Source of the DNA: Borreliella valaisiana VS116
GTDB lineage: Bacteria; Spirochaetota; Spirochaetia; Borreliales; Borreliaceae
Assembly: GCF_000170955.2 (NCBI RefSeq)
Contig: NZ_ABCY02000001.1
Span: forward strand, 186,001-250,000
Direction: 5' to 3'
DNA length: 64,000 bases
Below are positions 35,791 through 45,883 of the stretch, piece after piece. How positions within the stretch are numbered: the first letter of the stretch is position 1; every line of letters starts with the position of its first letter. Made by a program: the position numbers and the translations under genes. A model generated the notes under the pieces. That model did no database searches, had not been told where the DNA came from, and was given only the letters and a program-made list of their open reading frames with translations.

Positions 35791-37334
35791 CCAAAAAAAC
35801 TCAAATAAACAAACTGATTAACAGGTTCTATTTCTTTATAATCAATTTTATTGCGTATTTTTTAACAGCGCTATTAATTTTTCTAATAGCGTATATATTG
35901 TACAACTCTTTATTTTATTTCAAAAAAAAACAAACTTTATTTTTAAACAAAACTCAAAGTTTTGTGCCATTTAAAACAGAAGACAACAAAGAAATACAAA
36001 TTGCTTTTATTGTTAATAAAAATATAAATATAGATAAAATCTCAATAGAAGACATTTACAACATATATAACAATAAAATTTCACACTGGGGAAGCATTTC
36101 AGATCAAGGAATAGATATTATACCTATTGCCAATTCACTCGATAGTATATCTAACAAAGCTATTCTAAGAACAATAATCAAAAATAATGAATTTAATACA
36201 AGGTACATAAAAATTGAACCATCTACCAAAAAAATACTTCAGACCATAAATAGCACAATAGGTTCTATAAGTTATTTAACAAAAGAAGAATTCGAATCCC
36301 TAAATTTTAAGCGATATTCTAATATTAAAGCTTTAAAAATAAAAACTATGTCTGTACTAATAAGTAAAAAAACTTTAACAAAAAACGAAAATGAAATAAT
36401 CAATACACTAGGTGTTGATGAAATTGAAAAACTTATTAAAGGTAAAGAAAAATGGGTTAATTTAATATCAAAAGATATTGAATTAAAAATAATAAAATAT
36501 TTTGATCAAAAAGAAAAAATAATACAAACTATAGAAAAAACAGAAGGTTCACTAGCAATCGTACCTTGGCATTATTTTCAAAGTATTAAAGCGCCCTTTA
36601 TTAAAATGCATTACTTTGATAAAAGTAGTCCTTTGAATTTAAATTTTATACTATCTATTCCAAGAGATTCTGGTGCATATGGCGGAATTTCTTACTTAAT
36701 CTTAAATACTTTTTATGTAATATTACTAACAACTGCTATTTCAATATGCATTGGAATAGGGACTGGAATAATGCTTGCCGAATACACTTCTAACAAAATA
36801 TTTTACAAAATACTATCTATGAGTGTTGACATACTGTCTTCAATTCCTGCAATAATTTTTGGACTTTTTGGACTAATATTTTTTGTGCCAGTTTTTGGAA
36901 TGGGAATACTTTCAGGAGCAATAACAAGCTCTTTAATGATATTACCAATGATTGTTAAAACAACCGAAGAAGCATTTAAAACAATCCCAAAATCATACAA
37001 GTATGCTTCATTCGCATTAGGAGCAAACAAAACAGAAACTATAATTAAAATTATGGTTCCAGCAGCTATTCCTGGAATACTAACAGGAATAGTTCTTGCA
37101 ATAGGAAGAGCTTTGGGAGAAACGGCTGTATTGCTTTTTACAATGGGAACAAATTTGGGACTTGCAACAAATTTAAATGAACCATCAAGAACATTAACTG
37201 TACACTTACTAATGTTATTTCAAGAAGGACACCTGGATAAGGGATTTGGAACGGCTTCAATACTTGTAATAATGATACTCATAATAAATTTAACATCAAA
37301 ATTTTTAATAAACAAATTATATAGGATTAAATAA
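35787..37334 (+). CDS. pstA: Phosphate ABC transporter permease PstA with large extracytoplasmic insert
   Basis: The second Pst permease. At 515 residues it is much longer than the usual 280-300. The C-terminal 220 residues are a normal PstA, with EEAFKTIPKSYKYASFALGANKTETIIKIMVPAAIPGILTGIVLAIGRALGETAVLLF. Between the first membrane segment (about 13-38) and the rest lies a soluble block of about 230 residues. This has PstS-like phrases, IAFIVNKNINIDKISIEDIYNIYNNKISHW and later EIEKLIKGKEKWVNL with TEGSLAIVPWHYF. It starts with GTG overlapping the pstC stop (GTGA). Some proteobacterial PstA proteins also carry a periplasmic insert (DUF3333), which may be related or not. Confidence 0.94.
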   Translation: MTKKTQINKLINRFYFFIINFIAYFLTALLIFLIAYILYNSLFYFKKKQTLFLNKTQSFVPFKTEDNKEIQIAFIVNKNINIDKISIEDIYNIYNNKISHWGSISDQGIDIIPIANSLDSISNKAILRTIIKNNEFNTRYIKIEPSTKKILQTINSTIGSISYLTKEEFESLNFKRYSNIKALKIKTMSVLISKKTLTKNENEIINTLGVDEIEKLIKGKEKWVNLISKDIELKIIKYFDQKEKIIQTIEKTEGSLAIVPWHYFQSIKAPFIKMHYFDKSSPLNLNFILSIPRDSGAYGGISYLILNTFYVILLTTAISICIGIGTGIMLAEYTSNKIFYKILSMSVDILSSIPAIIFGLFGLIFFVPVFGMGILSGAITSSLMILPMIVKTTEEAFKTIPKSYKYASFALGANKTETIIKIMVPAAIPGILTGIVLAIGRALGETAVLLFTMGTNLGLATNLNEPSRTLTVHLLMLFQEGHLDKGFGTASILVIMILIINLTSKFLINKLYRIK

Positions 37335-38117
37335 GTGGTAAAAGAAAAAGATAAACCAAAAAATGAAATTATAATAGAAACAAAAAATCTAAATTTATTT
37401 TATACAGACTTTAAGGCTTTAAATAAAATAAATATCAAAATACTAAAAAATAGCATTACCGCTTTAATAGGCCCATCTGGCTGCGGTAAATCAACATTCT
37501 TAAGAACTCTCAACAGAATGAATGACCTTGTTGAAGGCATTAAAATAGAAGGCAATGTAATATATGAGGGGAAAAACATTTATTCAAATAATTTCGATGT
37601 CCTAGAGCTTAGAAGAAAAATAGGAATGGTATTTCAAACTCCTAATCCATTTTTAATGTCTATCTACGATAATATAAGCTATGGCCCGAAAATTCACGGA
37701 ACAAAAGATAAAAAAACATTAGATGAAATAGTAGAACAATCACTAATAAAATCTGCACTCTGGAACGAGGTCAAAGACAAACTTAATACAAATGCCTTAA
37801 GCCTCTCAGGGGGTCAACAACAAAGACTCTGCATTGCAAGAACTCTTGCAATAGAACCAAATGTAATATTAATGGATGAACCTACTTCTGCACTCGATCC
37901 AATATCAACAGGAAAAATTGAAGAACTAATAATAAACTTAAAAGAAAGTTACACAATAATCATTGTAACTCACAATATGCAACAAGCCGGTAGAATATCT
38001 GACAGAACTGCATTTTTCCTTAATGGATGCATTGAAGAAGAAAGTCCAACTGATGAACTATTCTTCAATCCTAAAAATACTAAAACTGAAGAATATATCA
38101 GTGGAAAATTTGGATAA
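37335..38117 (+). CDS. pstB: Phosphate ABC transporter ATP-binding protein PstB
   Basis: The ATPase of the Pst importer. The 260-residue product has Walker [10 protein letters not shown], the Q-loop MVFQTPNPF, signature [18 protein letters not shown], Walker [14 protein letters not shown] and the switch His in [11 protein letters not shown]. The PstB-specific [10 protein letters not shown] follows Walker A. It begins with GTG directly after the pstA stop. No phoU follows; the next gene is convergent, 2 bases away. Confidence 0.97.
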   Translation: MVKEKDKPKNEIIIETKNLNLFYTDFKALNKINIKILKNSITALIGPSGCGKSTFLRTLNRMNDLVEGIKIEGNVIYEGKNIYSNNFDVLELRRKIGMVFQTPNPFLMSIYDNISYGPKIHGTKDKKTLDEIVEQSLIKSALWNEVKDKLNTNALSLSGGQQQRLCIARTLAIEPNVILMDEPTSALDPISTGKIEELIINLKESYTIIIVTHNMQQAGRISDRTAFFLNGCIEEESPTDELFFNPKNTKTEEYISGKFG

Positions 38118-38119
38118 TT

Positions 38120-38941
38120 TTAACCTAATGAAACATCAAGAAACATCATTAATGTAAAACCAATAACACCAAATATACTTGGAACTTTATTATCAATGTC
38201 TTTTCTCTTAGCTTCAGGTATTAATTGTTCAATTGACACATAAATCATAGCTCCTGCTGAGAAAGCTAAAGCAAAAGGTAAAATTCGGGTAAAAGAATAA
38301 ACCGCATAAGCACCCATAAGGCCTCCTACAATTTCAACTAATCCCGACATTTGTCCATAATTAAAACATTTTATCAAAGAAACATTACCTCTTCTTAAAG
38401 GTAGAGAAATAGCTGCTCCTTCAGGGATATTTTGAATGCCAATGCCAAGCGTAAGAAGCATGGCCCCAACTAAAGTTTGAATATCTGGATTAGAAGCCAA
38501 GGCTCCAAAAGCAACTCCAACAGCCAATCCTTCTGGAAAATTGTGCAAAGTAACAGCAGTAAAGAGTAAAAAATCTTTTTTACCGTGCTTCGTCAAATCT
38601 TCATCAATAAAAGTAAGTTTGTCAAGATCTGGAACAAATACATCTACAATATATATAAAAAATGCTCCAACAAGAAATCCAAAAACAGCTGGAATCCAAG
38701 TAATGTATCCAAGCTCTTCAGCTCTTTCTATAGCCGGCTGAATAAGAGAAAAAAAACTGGCCGCTATCATAATACCTGCTGAAAAACCAAGCATAGCGTC
38801 CATTATTTTATTATCTACCTTCCTAAAGAAAAAAACTGCTCCTGCTCCAAAAGCTGTAGTAAACCAAGTGAAAATAGAACCTAAAAGTCCTAATAGTACA
38901 GGATGCAAAGTCAACAAATAATCCAAAATTGAGTTTATCAT
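38120..38941 (-). CDS. ZIP-family divalent metal transporter (GufA-like)
   Basis: ZIP transporters bring Zn2+ or other divalent metals into the cytoplasm. The 273-residue product has about eight membrane segments and the GufA-subfamily motifs HNFPEGLAVGVAFG (TM4 metal site) and IGIQNIPEGAAISLPLR (TM5). AMLGFSAGIMIAASFFSLIQPAIE lies near the start. An AGGAGG-like site precedes the ATG. Metal choice cannot be told from sequence; Borrelia is known to need Mn and Zn but not Fe. Confidence 0.93.
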   Translation of the reverse strand: MINSILDYLLTLHPVLLGLLGSIFTWFTTAFGAGAVFFFRKVDNKIMDAMLGFSAGIMIAASFFSLIQPAIERAEELGYITWIPAVFGFLVGAFFIYIVDVFVPDLDKLTFIDEDLTKHGKKDFLLFTAVTLHNFPEGLAVGVAFGALASNPDIQTLVGAMLLTLGIGIQNIPEGAAISLPLRRGNVSLIKCFNYGQMSGLVEIVGGLMGAYAVYSFTRILPFALAFSAGAMIYVSIEQLIPEAKRKDIDNKVPSIFGVIGFTLMMFLDVSLG

Positions 38942-38982
38942 AAAGCCTCCTATTACAATAAATCAACAAATAATAAACAATT

Positions 38983-40767
38983 TTACTTATCAATCAAAAT
39001 AGCTTTTATTCTTCTTATACCCGAAGATGAGGATTGTTCTTTTTGTATTTTAAAAGTACCAAGTTCATTGGTATTCTCTACATGAGGGCCTCCGCAAACT
39101 TCAAGTGAAAATCCATCTATCTCGTAAACGCTCACCAAATTATCATATTTTTCTCCAAAAAGAGCTATAGCACCTCTTTCTCGAGCTTCACTTAATTCCA
39201 TTATAGATTTTTTTACAGATAAAGAATTTTTTATCTGCAAATTAACAATGTCTTCAACTTTTTTTATCTCATCATCTGTCATCTTTTCAGAATGAACAAA
39301 ATCAAACCTTAATCGCTCAGCAGTAATATTGCTTCCTTTTTGTCTAACATGATCACCTAGTACTAATTGAAGTGCCTTATGAAGCAAATGCGTCGCTGTA
39401 TGCAACTTAGTGGTCTCATAAGTATAATCAGCAAGCCCTCCTTTAAAGACTTTGTCACCCCCTTTCTTTGAAATTTTTTGATGATTTTTAAAATACTCAT
39501 CAAAACCTAACTTATCAATATTAAAGCCATATTCAAAAGCAAGCTCTTCTGTTACTTCGTATGGAAAACCATAAGTATCGTAAAGTTTAAAAACAATATT
39601 ACCAGGAATAGTCTTGGAAGGTAAATTTCGTGTTATTTTAATAAATTCTTGCTCACCTTGAAATAAAGTTTTAAAAAACTTTTCTTCTTCTGTGCTCAAC
39701 TCTTTTTTGATAAAATCTTTTTTTTCTGTTAATTCATCATAAAAAGATCTATAAATAGTCTCTACAGAATCAACAAGATCAGCTAAAAAATGAGATTTTA
39801 TTCCAAGCTTCTTTGCATATCTAATCGATCGCCTTATTAATCTTCTTAAAACATATCCTTGGCCCAAATTAGAGGGAAAAACAACAGAACTGTCAGCAAG
39901 GATAAAGCAAGCCGCTTTAACATGATCAGAAATTATTCTGATACATCTATCATCGTCTTCTTTTTGTCCATAAATTTTACCAGAAATAAATTCTATTCTC
40001 TTTATTATAGGTATAAATGCGTCTGTATCATAAACTGAAGATTTGCCCTGCAAGAAAGCAACTGTCCTCTCAAGGCCCATTCCCGTATCGACACATTTTC
40101 GATCCAATTCTATGTAATTACCATTTTCATCTTTATTGTATTGCATAAAAACATTATTCCAGATTTCAAAATATTTGCCACAAGAACACGTAATATTGCA
40201 ATCAAGAGAACACTTAATCTTTCCGGTATCCACATATATTTCAGTATCTGGCCCACAAGGACCTTTAGATCCAACAGGTCCCCAAAAATTATGATCCTTA
40301 GAAAGATAATATATTCTATCTTTAGAAATACCCAAACTTTCCCAAACTTTAGCCGTTTCTGTATCACGAGGAATCTCTTGATCGCCTTCAAAAACGCTCA
40401 CATAAAGGCTATCTTTTGGAATATTCAAATAATCAGAAGACGTCAAAAATTCAAAACTACACCTTACAGAATACTCTTTAAAATAAGCTCCAAGGGACCA
40501 ATTTCCAAGCATTTCAAAAAAGGTTAAATGGGTTAAATCTCCAACCTCATCAATGTCTCCTGTTCTCAAGCATTTTTGAACATTGACAAGCATATCTCCT
40601 GATGGATGTACTTCTCCAAGAAGATAAGGAATAAGGGGCTGCATGCCAGCTGTATTGAAAAGAACTGTAGGATCATTTTCAGGAACCAATGATTTACCCA
40701 TTATTTCAAAATGTTTTTTTGATTTAAAAAAATCAATATATTTTTTACGTAACTTTTCAAGTGTCAT
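38983..40767 (-). CDS. alaS: Alanyl-tRNA synthetase, short form lacking C-Ala domain
   Basis: Charges tRNA-Ala. At 594 residues it is some 280 shorter than typical AlaRS (about 875). Present are the class II catalytic core (FFKSKKHFEIMGKSLVP, NTAGMQPLIPYLLG, TFFEMLGNWSLGAYFK, GMGLERTVAFLQG), the tRNA-recognition helices and the editing domain (TATHLLHKALQLVLGDHV and VCGGPHVENTNELG). The protein ends right after the editing domain (RRIKAILIDK), so the coiled-coil/DHHA1 C-terminal domain is absent. Its start overlaps the fliG1 stop by one base. Confidence 0.96.
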   Translation of the reverse strand: MTLEKLRKKYIDFFKSKKHFEIMGKSLVPENDPTVLFNTAGMQPLIPYLLGEVHPSGDMLVNVQKCLRTGDIDEVGDLTHLTFFEMLGNWSLGAYFKEYSVRCSFEFLTSSDYLNIPKDSLYVSVFEGDQEIPRDTETAKVWESLGISKDRIYYLSKDHNFWGPVGSKGPCGPDTEIYVDTGKIKCSLDCNITCSCGKYFEIWNNVFMQYNKDENGNYIELDRKCVDTGMGLERTVAFLQGKSSVYDTDAFIPIIKRIEFISGKIYGQKEDDDRCIRIISDHVKAACFILADSSVVFPSNLGQGYVLRRLIRRSIRYAKKLGIKSHFLADLVDSVETIYRSFYDELTEKKDFIKKELSTEEEKFFKTLFQGEQEFIKITRNLPSKTIPGNIVFKLYDTYGFPYEVTEELAFEYGFNIDKLGFDEYFKNHQKISKKGGDKVFKGGLADYTYETTKLHTATHLLHKALQLVLGDHVRQKGSNITAERLRFDFVHSEKMTDDEIKKVEDIVNLQIKNSLSVKKSIMELSEARERGAIALFGEKYDNLVSVYEIDGFSLEVCGGPHVENTNELGTFKIQKEQSSSSGIRRIKAILIDK

Positions 40768-41984
40768 TAAATAAATTCCTCATTTTTTCTATATATTACT
40801 AAATCGCCTTTTAAAGTTAAATTTTTAATATAATTAATAAAAGATAGTGTCATAGTTTTTAAATCTTTTTTACTTATTTTTCCTAAAAAAGCTTCTTCAT
40901 CTAAAATAATTTCTTTACGCCTTTTTGAAACATTTGAAAGCATTTTATCTCTAACCTCATCAGTTTTATCTTTAATAATAATTGCAATCTCTTTGTCTGT
41001 AAACTCTCTTAAAATATTATGCAGATCATTATCCATGATTCTCAATATTACATTGATATCAAATATTTTTTCTCGAATTTCACTGTCCACAACAGGATTT
41101 AAATCTCGCATATTAATCTTATTAAGCAGACTTTTCTCTTCATTAGAATCCATATAGCTTAAAATATCAACAAGTATCTTAGATCCATCAAGCTTGTCTG
41201 TCTTAAGACTACCTTGTATCTTAAATCTATCTTTAAGCTTATTTGAAATTGCCTCTATTGTCTCCATGCTCAATTGTCTTGGTTTAGCAAGATCTTTTAC
41301 AAATTCTCTCCTATCTTTTTCTCCTAGCATCGAAAAAACATACTTTTTTTGATCTTTATTTAAATAATTATATAATATAACAAGCGTTTTAATGTTCTCA
41401 TCTTTAATTAATGCCCAAAGTTGTTCATGCTCAATTTGAGATAAATAATCAAAAGGAATAAAAATATCATTGCCAGTAACTTTTTTATAAATTGATTTTG
41501 CTTTAGATTTTCCTAAAGTTTTATTCAATAATTCATAAGCAAAGTTATCATCAACCTTAACATACCTTTTTTCATTTCTTAACAACTCTTCAAATTCTTT
41601 AATAATATGATCTTTTTCTTCTGGGGCAATATAACTAATCTTTGAAATTTCTCTGGTGATCAATATTATATCCGAATCATCAAGCTCAGACATAATCTTT
41701 GCAGATTTTTCAAGTCCAATAGCCAAAAAATATTTTGCAATCTTTGTAACCTTACTCTCTTTGCGAATAAATCCTGGCTTTAAATCATTGATATTGTTAG
41801 ATTTAGACTCAACAGGTGCTTTATTTTTATTGCCCCTAACTAGATTTATCCAAGATTTAAGCATAGAACCTTGAATCTCTGAATCGGAAAAGTTTTTATT
41901 TAAACTTAAAGTATCAACTTCCTCAACAGTTTTTTTGCTTAAATTTTTAGTTTTTTTATATTTAGAAAGCCTAGGATCCTGCAT
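40767..41984 (-). CDS. fliG1: Flagellar motor switch protein FliG1 (paralogue)
   Basis: FliG proteins sit in the motor switch ring and meet the stator. The 405-residue product has FliG N-, middle- and C-terminal domains: KIAKYFLAIGLEKSAKIMSELDDSDI, the EHEQLWALI middle motif (related to EHPQ) and a C-terminal region with MRDLNPVVDSEIREKIFDIN. An extra unstructured N-terminus of about 70 residues (SKYKKTKNLSKKTVEEVDTL) makes it longer than typical FliG (about 340). Borrelia has two FliG proteins; this is the BB0221 type (established). It overlaps pgl by 14 bases and alaS by 1. Confidence 0.92.
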   Translation of the reverse strand: MQDPRLSKYKKTKNLSKKTVEEVDTLSLNKNFSDSEIQGSMLKSWINLVRGNKNKAPVESKSNNINDLKPGFIRKESKVTKIAKYFLAIGLEKSAKIMSELDDSDIILITREISKISYIAPEEKDHIIKEFEELLRNEKRYVKVDDNFAYELLNKTLGKSKAKSIYKKVTGNDIFIPFDYLSQIEHEQLWALIKDENIKTLVILYNYLNKDQKKYVFSMLGEKDRREFVKDLAKPRQLSMETIEAISNKLKDRFKIQGSLKTDKLDGSKILVDILSYMDSNEEKSLLNKINMRDLNPVVDSEIREKIFDINVILRIMDNDLHNILREFTDKEIAIIIKDKTDEVRDKMLSNVSKRRKEIILDEEAFLGKISKKDLKTMTLSFINYIKNLTLKGDLVIYRKNEEFI

Positions 41985-42678
41985 AACCTTCGTCTCTTTT
42001 AATGTTTGTAAGAACTAATAAATTGGGATGCTCTTTAAGAAGTCTGGCTGGACATTCATTAATAGAACTATTAAAACCTAAAAAATTTTCTAAAGCACGC
42101 TTTTTTTCAACTCCCATAAATAACAAAACAACGGCTTTTGAATTAAACAAAGATTTTGGCGTCAAACTTATTCTTTTACTAGGAAATTTAGGAGAATTGT
42201 ATTCATATTGATAACCTTCTACGTCTGAAAACAACAGTTTGCTTGAAGGGAAAAGAGATGCAATGTGACCATCCTCACCGGCAGAAACCAAAATAAAATC
42301 AAAAATATTAAACCTAGAATTAAATTCAATATTATAGTCATAAATAGCTGTGGTTTCGTCTATTTCGTTATAAGTAAAAGCATGAAATTTGGAAATACTT
42401 ATTAAATTTTTATCAACCATTTTGGAAAAAAAATTTTTATTTAAAAGACTATAATTGCTATTTTTGTTATTCAATGGAACACACCGTTCATCAACTAAAA
42501 AAAAATGTGATCTTTTAAAAGAAAAATTTTGTTTAAGAAAAACACTTAAAAAAGTAACTATGCTTCGACCACCACAAATTCCAATACTCGTATATTTATC
42601 TTTATCTATATTCATATTAAAAAAATCAAAAAATCTATTTTTTAAATAATTTTCTTCATCAGAATATAAAAATTCCAT
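41971..42678 (-). CDS. pgl: 6-phosphogluconolactonase
   Basis: Hydrolyses 6-phosphogluconolactone in the oxidative pentose phosphate pathway. The 235-residue product belongs to the NagB/SOL family: SIGICGGRSIVTFLSVFL, HFFLVDERCVPLNNKNSNYSLLNKNFF, FILVSAGEDGHIASLFPSS and KRISLTPKSLFNSKAVVLLFMGVEKKRAL. The DERCVP and GEDGHIASLFP motifs separate it from glucosamine-6-phosphate deaminase. It is co-transcribed with fliG1 (14-base overlap). Confidence 0.93.
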   Translation of the reverse strand: MEFLYSDEENYLKNRFFDFFNMNIDKDKYTSIGICGGRSIVTFLSVFLKQNFSFKRSHFFLVDERCVPLNNKNSNYSLLNKNFFSKMVDKNLISISKFHAFTYNEIDETTAIYDYNIEFNSRFNIFDFILVSAGEDGHIASLFPSSKLLFSDVEGYQYEYNSPKFPSKRISLTPKSLFNSKAVVLLFMGVEKKRALENFLGFNSSINECPARLLKEHPNLLVLTNIKRDEGYAGS

Positions 42679-42703
42679 TTAATTTCCTTTAATACATATT
42701 AAT

Positions 42704-43069
42704 CTAAATAATAAAAAACGGTAAATAATAAGAAATGGTTGCAACCATTCTTAATATTCTTTGAGGATAAAGTTTTTGGTTACCAAAGCTTCTATCAAAT
42801 GAAAAAAATTCAAAGTACTTTTGATTTGCATTTTTAATTTTACTTAATTTGGAAACAAAATGTTTTACAAATTCCAAAGCTGCCAATTTTGCATTTATTA
42901 TTGAATTTGTAAACATTTCGGACCTTACATCATTGATTTTATTAAAATAATATTTTAAACCTCCATTGTTACTAACCAATAGACCTTGATCATGAAGCTT
43001 AACAATATTTTTTTCTACTATTTTCATTTTCTCAACACCAATTGTATTGGCAATTAAAGAAACATACAT
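42704..43069 (-). CDS. C-terminal half of a split SIMPL-domain (DUF541) gene
   Basis: 121 residues. The sequence matches the second half of SIMPL proteins: IVEKNIVKLHDQGLLVSNNGGLKYYFNKINDVRSEMFTNSIINAKLAALEFVKHFVSKLSKIKNANQKYF, then a final RMVATISYYL strand. The frame is open upstream of this ATG to a TAA near 43101 (adding SYKNFYYRYS), so the natural N-terminal part is missing. The preceding 100-residue gene supplies it in another frame. Translation here, if any, would begin internally; no good ribosome site is visible. Confidence 0.7.
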   Translation of the reverse strand: MYVSLIANTIGVEKMKIVEKNIVKLHDQGLLVSNNGGLKYYFNKINDVRSEMFTNSIINAKLAALEFVKHFVSKLSKIKNANQKYFEFFSFDRSFGNQKLYPQRILRMVATISYYLPFFII

Positions 43070-43106
43070 GCTGTATCTATAATAAAAGTTTTTATAACTT
43101 TACTCA

Positions 43107-43409
43107 TTAAACATAAATCCTATTTATTATATGGTCTTCATTAAATCCCCATTTAATAAAAAAGTTTTTAATCTTATTAGATAAATTTAAATTATTTACT
43201 TTAATACTGCCACCAACCGTATCAAAATCCAAATCATATTGTAAATTCCAACTTAAAGATGTTAAAAAGATTTCTTTTCCACTTATCCCTTTAACTGTAA
43301 TATAATTACCATTCTTGGTGCTAACGTTTTTTATTATATAAGAAATTATAATTGACAATGCCAAGAAAAGTAGTAAAAAAAATAAATCTTTTCTTCCAAA
43401 CAAAGACAA
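43107..43409 (-). CDS. N-terminal half of a split SIMPL-domain (DUF541) gene
   Basis: 100 residues: an N-terminal membrane anchor (about 8-25, LFFLLLFLALSIIISYII), then YITVKGISGKEIFLTSLSWNLQYDLDF and IKNFFIKWGFNEDHIINRIYV. These are the first strand-helix unit of a SIMPL protein, which usually continues for another 120-150 residues. It stops at a TAA in 43107-43109, and the remainder lies downstream in a different frame (42704-43069). SIMPL proteins are envelope proteins of unclear role. Confidence 0.72.
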   Translation of the reverse strand: MSLFGRKDLFFLLLFLALSIIISYIIKNVSTKNGNYITVKGISGKEIFLTSLSWNLQYDLDFDTVGGSIKVNNLNLSNKIKNFFIKWGFNEDHIINRIYV

Positions 43410-43472
43410 TTCCTCCTAAAAATAAGAACAAATAATTGTTAAATTAGCTCGTTTATTCTAACATATTATGTA

Positions 43473-44480
43473 ATGTTAATAAATCGCAAAATATCAATAG
43501 CTCCAATGGTAAACATTACAGATGAACATTTCAGATATTTAATAAGACTTTTATCAAAAAAAGTTACATTATATACCCCAATGATTTCTGCAAAGTCAAT
43601 AATTATGGGTGATGTAAAAAAAATTGTAAAACAAACACCCCTAGAATCACCAATTGCAATTCAAATAGCAACAAATTCTAAAAATGATGCTCTTAAAGCC
43701 ATTCAAATTCTTGAAAAATACTTCAATTTTGATGAATATAACCTTAATGTTGGATGCCCATCTCTAAAAATCCAAAATGCAAATTATGGAGCTTGTCTAA
43801 TGAACAACGCTAATCAAGTAGGTGAAATTTTAAAAACAATGAAAGAAAGCACAAATAAGCCTGTTTCAATTAAACATAGATTGGGCATAAGGCTTTTAAC
43901 TAGTGATTACAAAAATGAAAGTTACTCTGAGGTAAAAAATTTTGTAAGAATAATCTCAGATTTCGGCATCAAAAATTTTATTGTACATGCAAGAGTTGCA
44001 ATATTAAAAGGATTTTCTCCTAAAAATAATAGAAATATCCCAAAATTAAGACATGAATTTGTATATAATCTCAAAAAAGAGAACAAAAATTTATTTATTG
44101 AAACAAATGGAGGAATCAACAACTCAGAGCAAATTAAAAAACATTTGTCTGCTGTTGATTCTGTTATGATTGGAAGAAGTGCTTTTGAAAATCCATACTT
44201 TATTGCAAAGGCCTCAAGAGAATTTCTAAACGAAACTGATGAAATTCCCACAAGAAAAGACATATTGATGCAAATGGTAGAATATATTAAAGAATACGAA
44301 AATTATTTGTCAATAAATATATTATTCAAACATCTTATGGGAATAACATTTTCCAAAGAAGGAGCTAAAAAATTTAGACAAAATTTAACAGCACCATTTC
44401 CAAAAAACCTAAAAAAACATGAAATATTGCTAAAAGCTATAGAAACATTGCCAGAAAACATACTAAATTCTAATTCTTAA
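43473..44480 (+). CDS. dusA: tRNA-dihydrouridine synthase (DusA-like)
   Basis: An FMN-dependent enzyme that reduces uridines in the tRNA D-loop. The 335-residue product shows the DusA pattern: [70 protein letters not shown], the catalytic Cys in [18 protein letters not shown] and [12 protein letters not shown] with [13 protein letters not shown]. It ends overlapping the convergent serS by 11 bases. The subclass is DusA by these motifs, but substrate positions are not proven. Confidence 0.92.
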   Translation: MLINRKISIAPMVNITDEHFRYLIRLLSKKVTLYTPMISAKSIIMGDVKKIVKQTPLESPIAIQIATNSKNDALKAIQILEKYFNFDEYNLNVGCPSLKIQNANYGACLMNNANQVGEILKTMKESTNKPVSIKHRLGIRLLTSDYKNESYSEVKNFVRIISDFGIKNFIVHARVAILKGFSPKNNRNIPKLRHEFVYNLKKENKNLFIETNGGINNSEQIKKHLSAVDSVMIGRSAFENPYFIAKASREFLNETDEIPTRKDILMQMVEYIKEYENYLSINILFKHLMGITFSKEGAKKFRQNLTAPFPKNLKKHEILLKAIETLPENILNSNS

Positions 44481-45747
44481 AAGGAATGTAATCAAACCCT
44501 GTATATTTAACCAAACTTTTAGGAATCCTAACTCCTCCCTTTTCATCTTGAAAGTTTTCAAGTATAGAAATAATAACTCTAGTTGTAGCTATTGCTGTTC
44601 CATTTACCATGTGTGCAAATTTATTTTGCCCATCTTGATCTTTATATCTAATCTTAAGCCTTCTTGACTGATAATCTGTACAATTTGATGTTGAGGTAAC
44701 CTCCCCATAGCTACCTTTGCCATCTCTTCCAGGCATCCATGCTTCGATATCATATTTTTTATATGCTGGGGAACCAAGATCAAAAGAACAAATATTTAAA
44801 ACCCTATAAGGAATCTCAAGCTCAGTAAAAATTTGCTCTTGGATACCCAAAAATTCATCATGAATAACCTGAGATTCTTCTGCTTTACAAAAACAAAACA
44901 TCTCCACCTTGCTAAATTGATGAACTCTATAAAGACCTTTTGAAAGCTGCCCGTATGTTCCAGCTTCTTTTCGAAAACAATGTGAAAATCCTGCCATTTT
45001 TATTGGCAAAGTGAGATCTATTATTTTATTATAATAGTATCCACCAAGCGTAATTTCAGAAGTACCTACAAGATATTTATCTGTACCTTCAATCTTATAA
45101 ATATTGCTTTCATTACCACGAGGATTAAAACCAATCCCCTCAACTATAAACTCTCTTGCAACATCAGGGGTAATAAAAACATCAAAACCTTTTTCTCTTA
45201 ATTTATTTAAAGAGAAATTAATTAAAGCAATTTCTAAAAAAACTGCTTCATTTTTAAGATAATAAAATTTATTCCCGCTAACCTCACGTGCTCTGTCAAA
45301 ATCTAGAAGATCTAAATCTCTGCCGAGCTCTAAATGGTCTTTTGGCTTAAAATCAAAATTTGGAATAACTCCAACTTTTTTTATCTCAAAATGATCTTCC
45401 TCGATATTACCAATAGGCACATCAGGCGACAAAATATTGGGTACTCGCCTATTTTCAAGGTCAAAATCAATAGATACTCTCTTAAGCTCTTCTTCCAGAT
45501 CAATAAGCTGTTTTTTTAAAATCTTTCCGGTTTCTATTAAAGAAATTCTCAAACCCTCATCAAGATTTCTCTGCATTTTAGAGGAATTTTCATTTCTTTT
45601 TGCATTAAGTTCACCAATTTTAGTAATTATTTTTTTTCTCTTATCATCAAGATAAATTAACTTATCAATATCTAAAACAAGGCCTCTTGCTTTAATACTT
45701 CTCTTAACAAGATCAAGATTATCTCTAATAAATTTCAAATCAAGCAT
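44470..45747 (-). CDS. serS: Seryl-tRNA synthetase
   Basis: Charges tRNA-Ser and tRNA-Sec-type substrates; only serine matters here. The 425-residue product has the N-terminal antiparallel coiled coil (about 30-100), then class II motif 2 ([27 protein letters not shown]) and motif 3 ([19 protein letters not shown]), with [10 protein letters not shown] and [15 protein letters not shown]. Family length. Convergent 11-base overlap with dus. Confidence 0.97.
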   Translation of the reverse strand: MLDLKFIRDNLDLVKRSIKARGLVLDIDKLIYLDDKRKKIITKIGELNAKRNENSSKMQRNLDEGLRISLIETGKILKKQLIDLEEELKRVSIDFDLENRRVPNILSPDVPIGNIEEDHFEIKKVGVIPNFDFKPKDHLELGRDLDLLDFDRAREVSGNKFYYLKNEAVFLEIALINFSLNKLREKGFDVFITPDVAREFIVEGIGFNPRGNESNIYKIEGTDKYLVGTSEITLGGYYYNKIIDLTLPIKMAGFSHCFRKEAGTYGQLSKGLYRVHQFSKVEMFCFCKAEESQVIHDEFLGIQEQIFTELEIPYRVLNICSFDLGSPAYKKYDIEAWMPGRDGKGSYGEVTSTSNCTDYQSRRLKIRYKDQDGQNKFAHMVNGTAIATTRVIISILENFQDEKGGVRIPKSLVKYTGFDYIPFKN

Positions 45748-45883
45748 CTTATCTCCTAAGATATGTCATAAGTAAAATTTTTAAACAAAATTAAAAATTA
45801 CAAATAATATTAATTCATATCAAGGTTATTATATAATATCTTATAACAGGATTAGAATAAATATTGCAGGGAGAAATCGTAGT

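Noticed and set aside
40141..40527. 128-residue plus-strand ORF opposite alaS
   Set aside because: It is antisense to conserved catalytic-core codons of alaS, is rich in Arg/Ile/Phe by reverse complement, and has no start signal.
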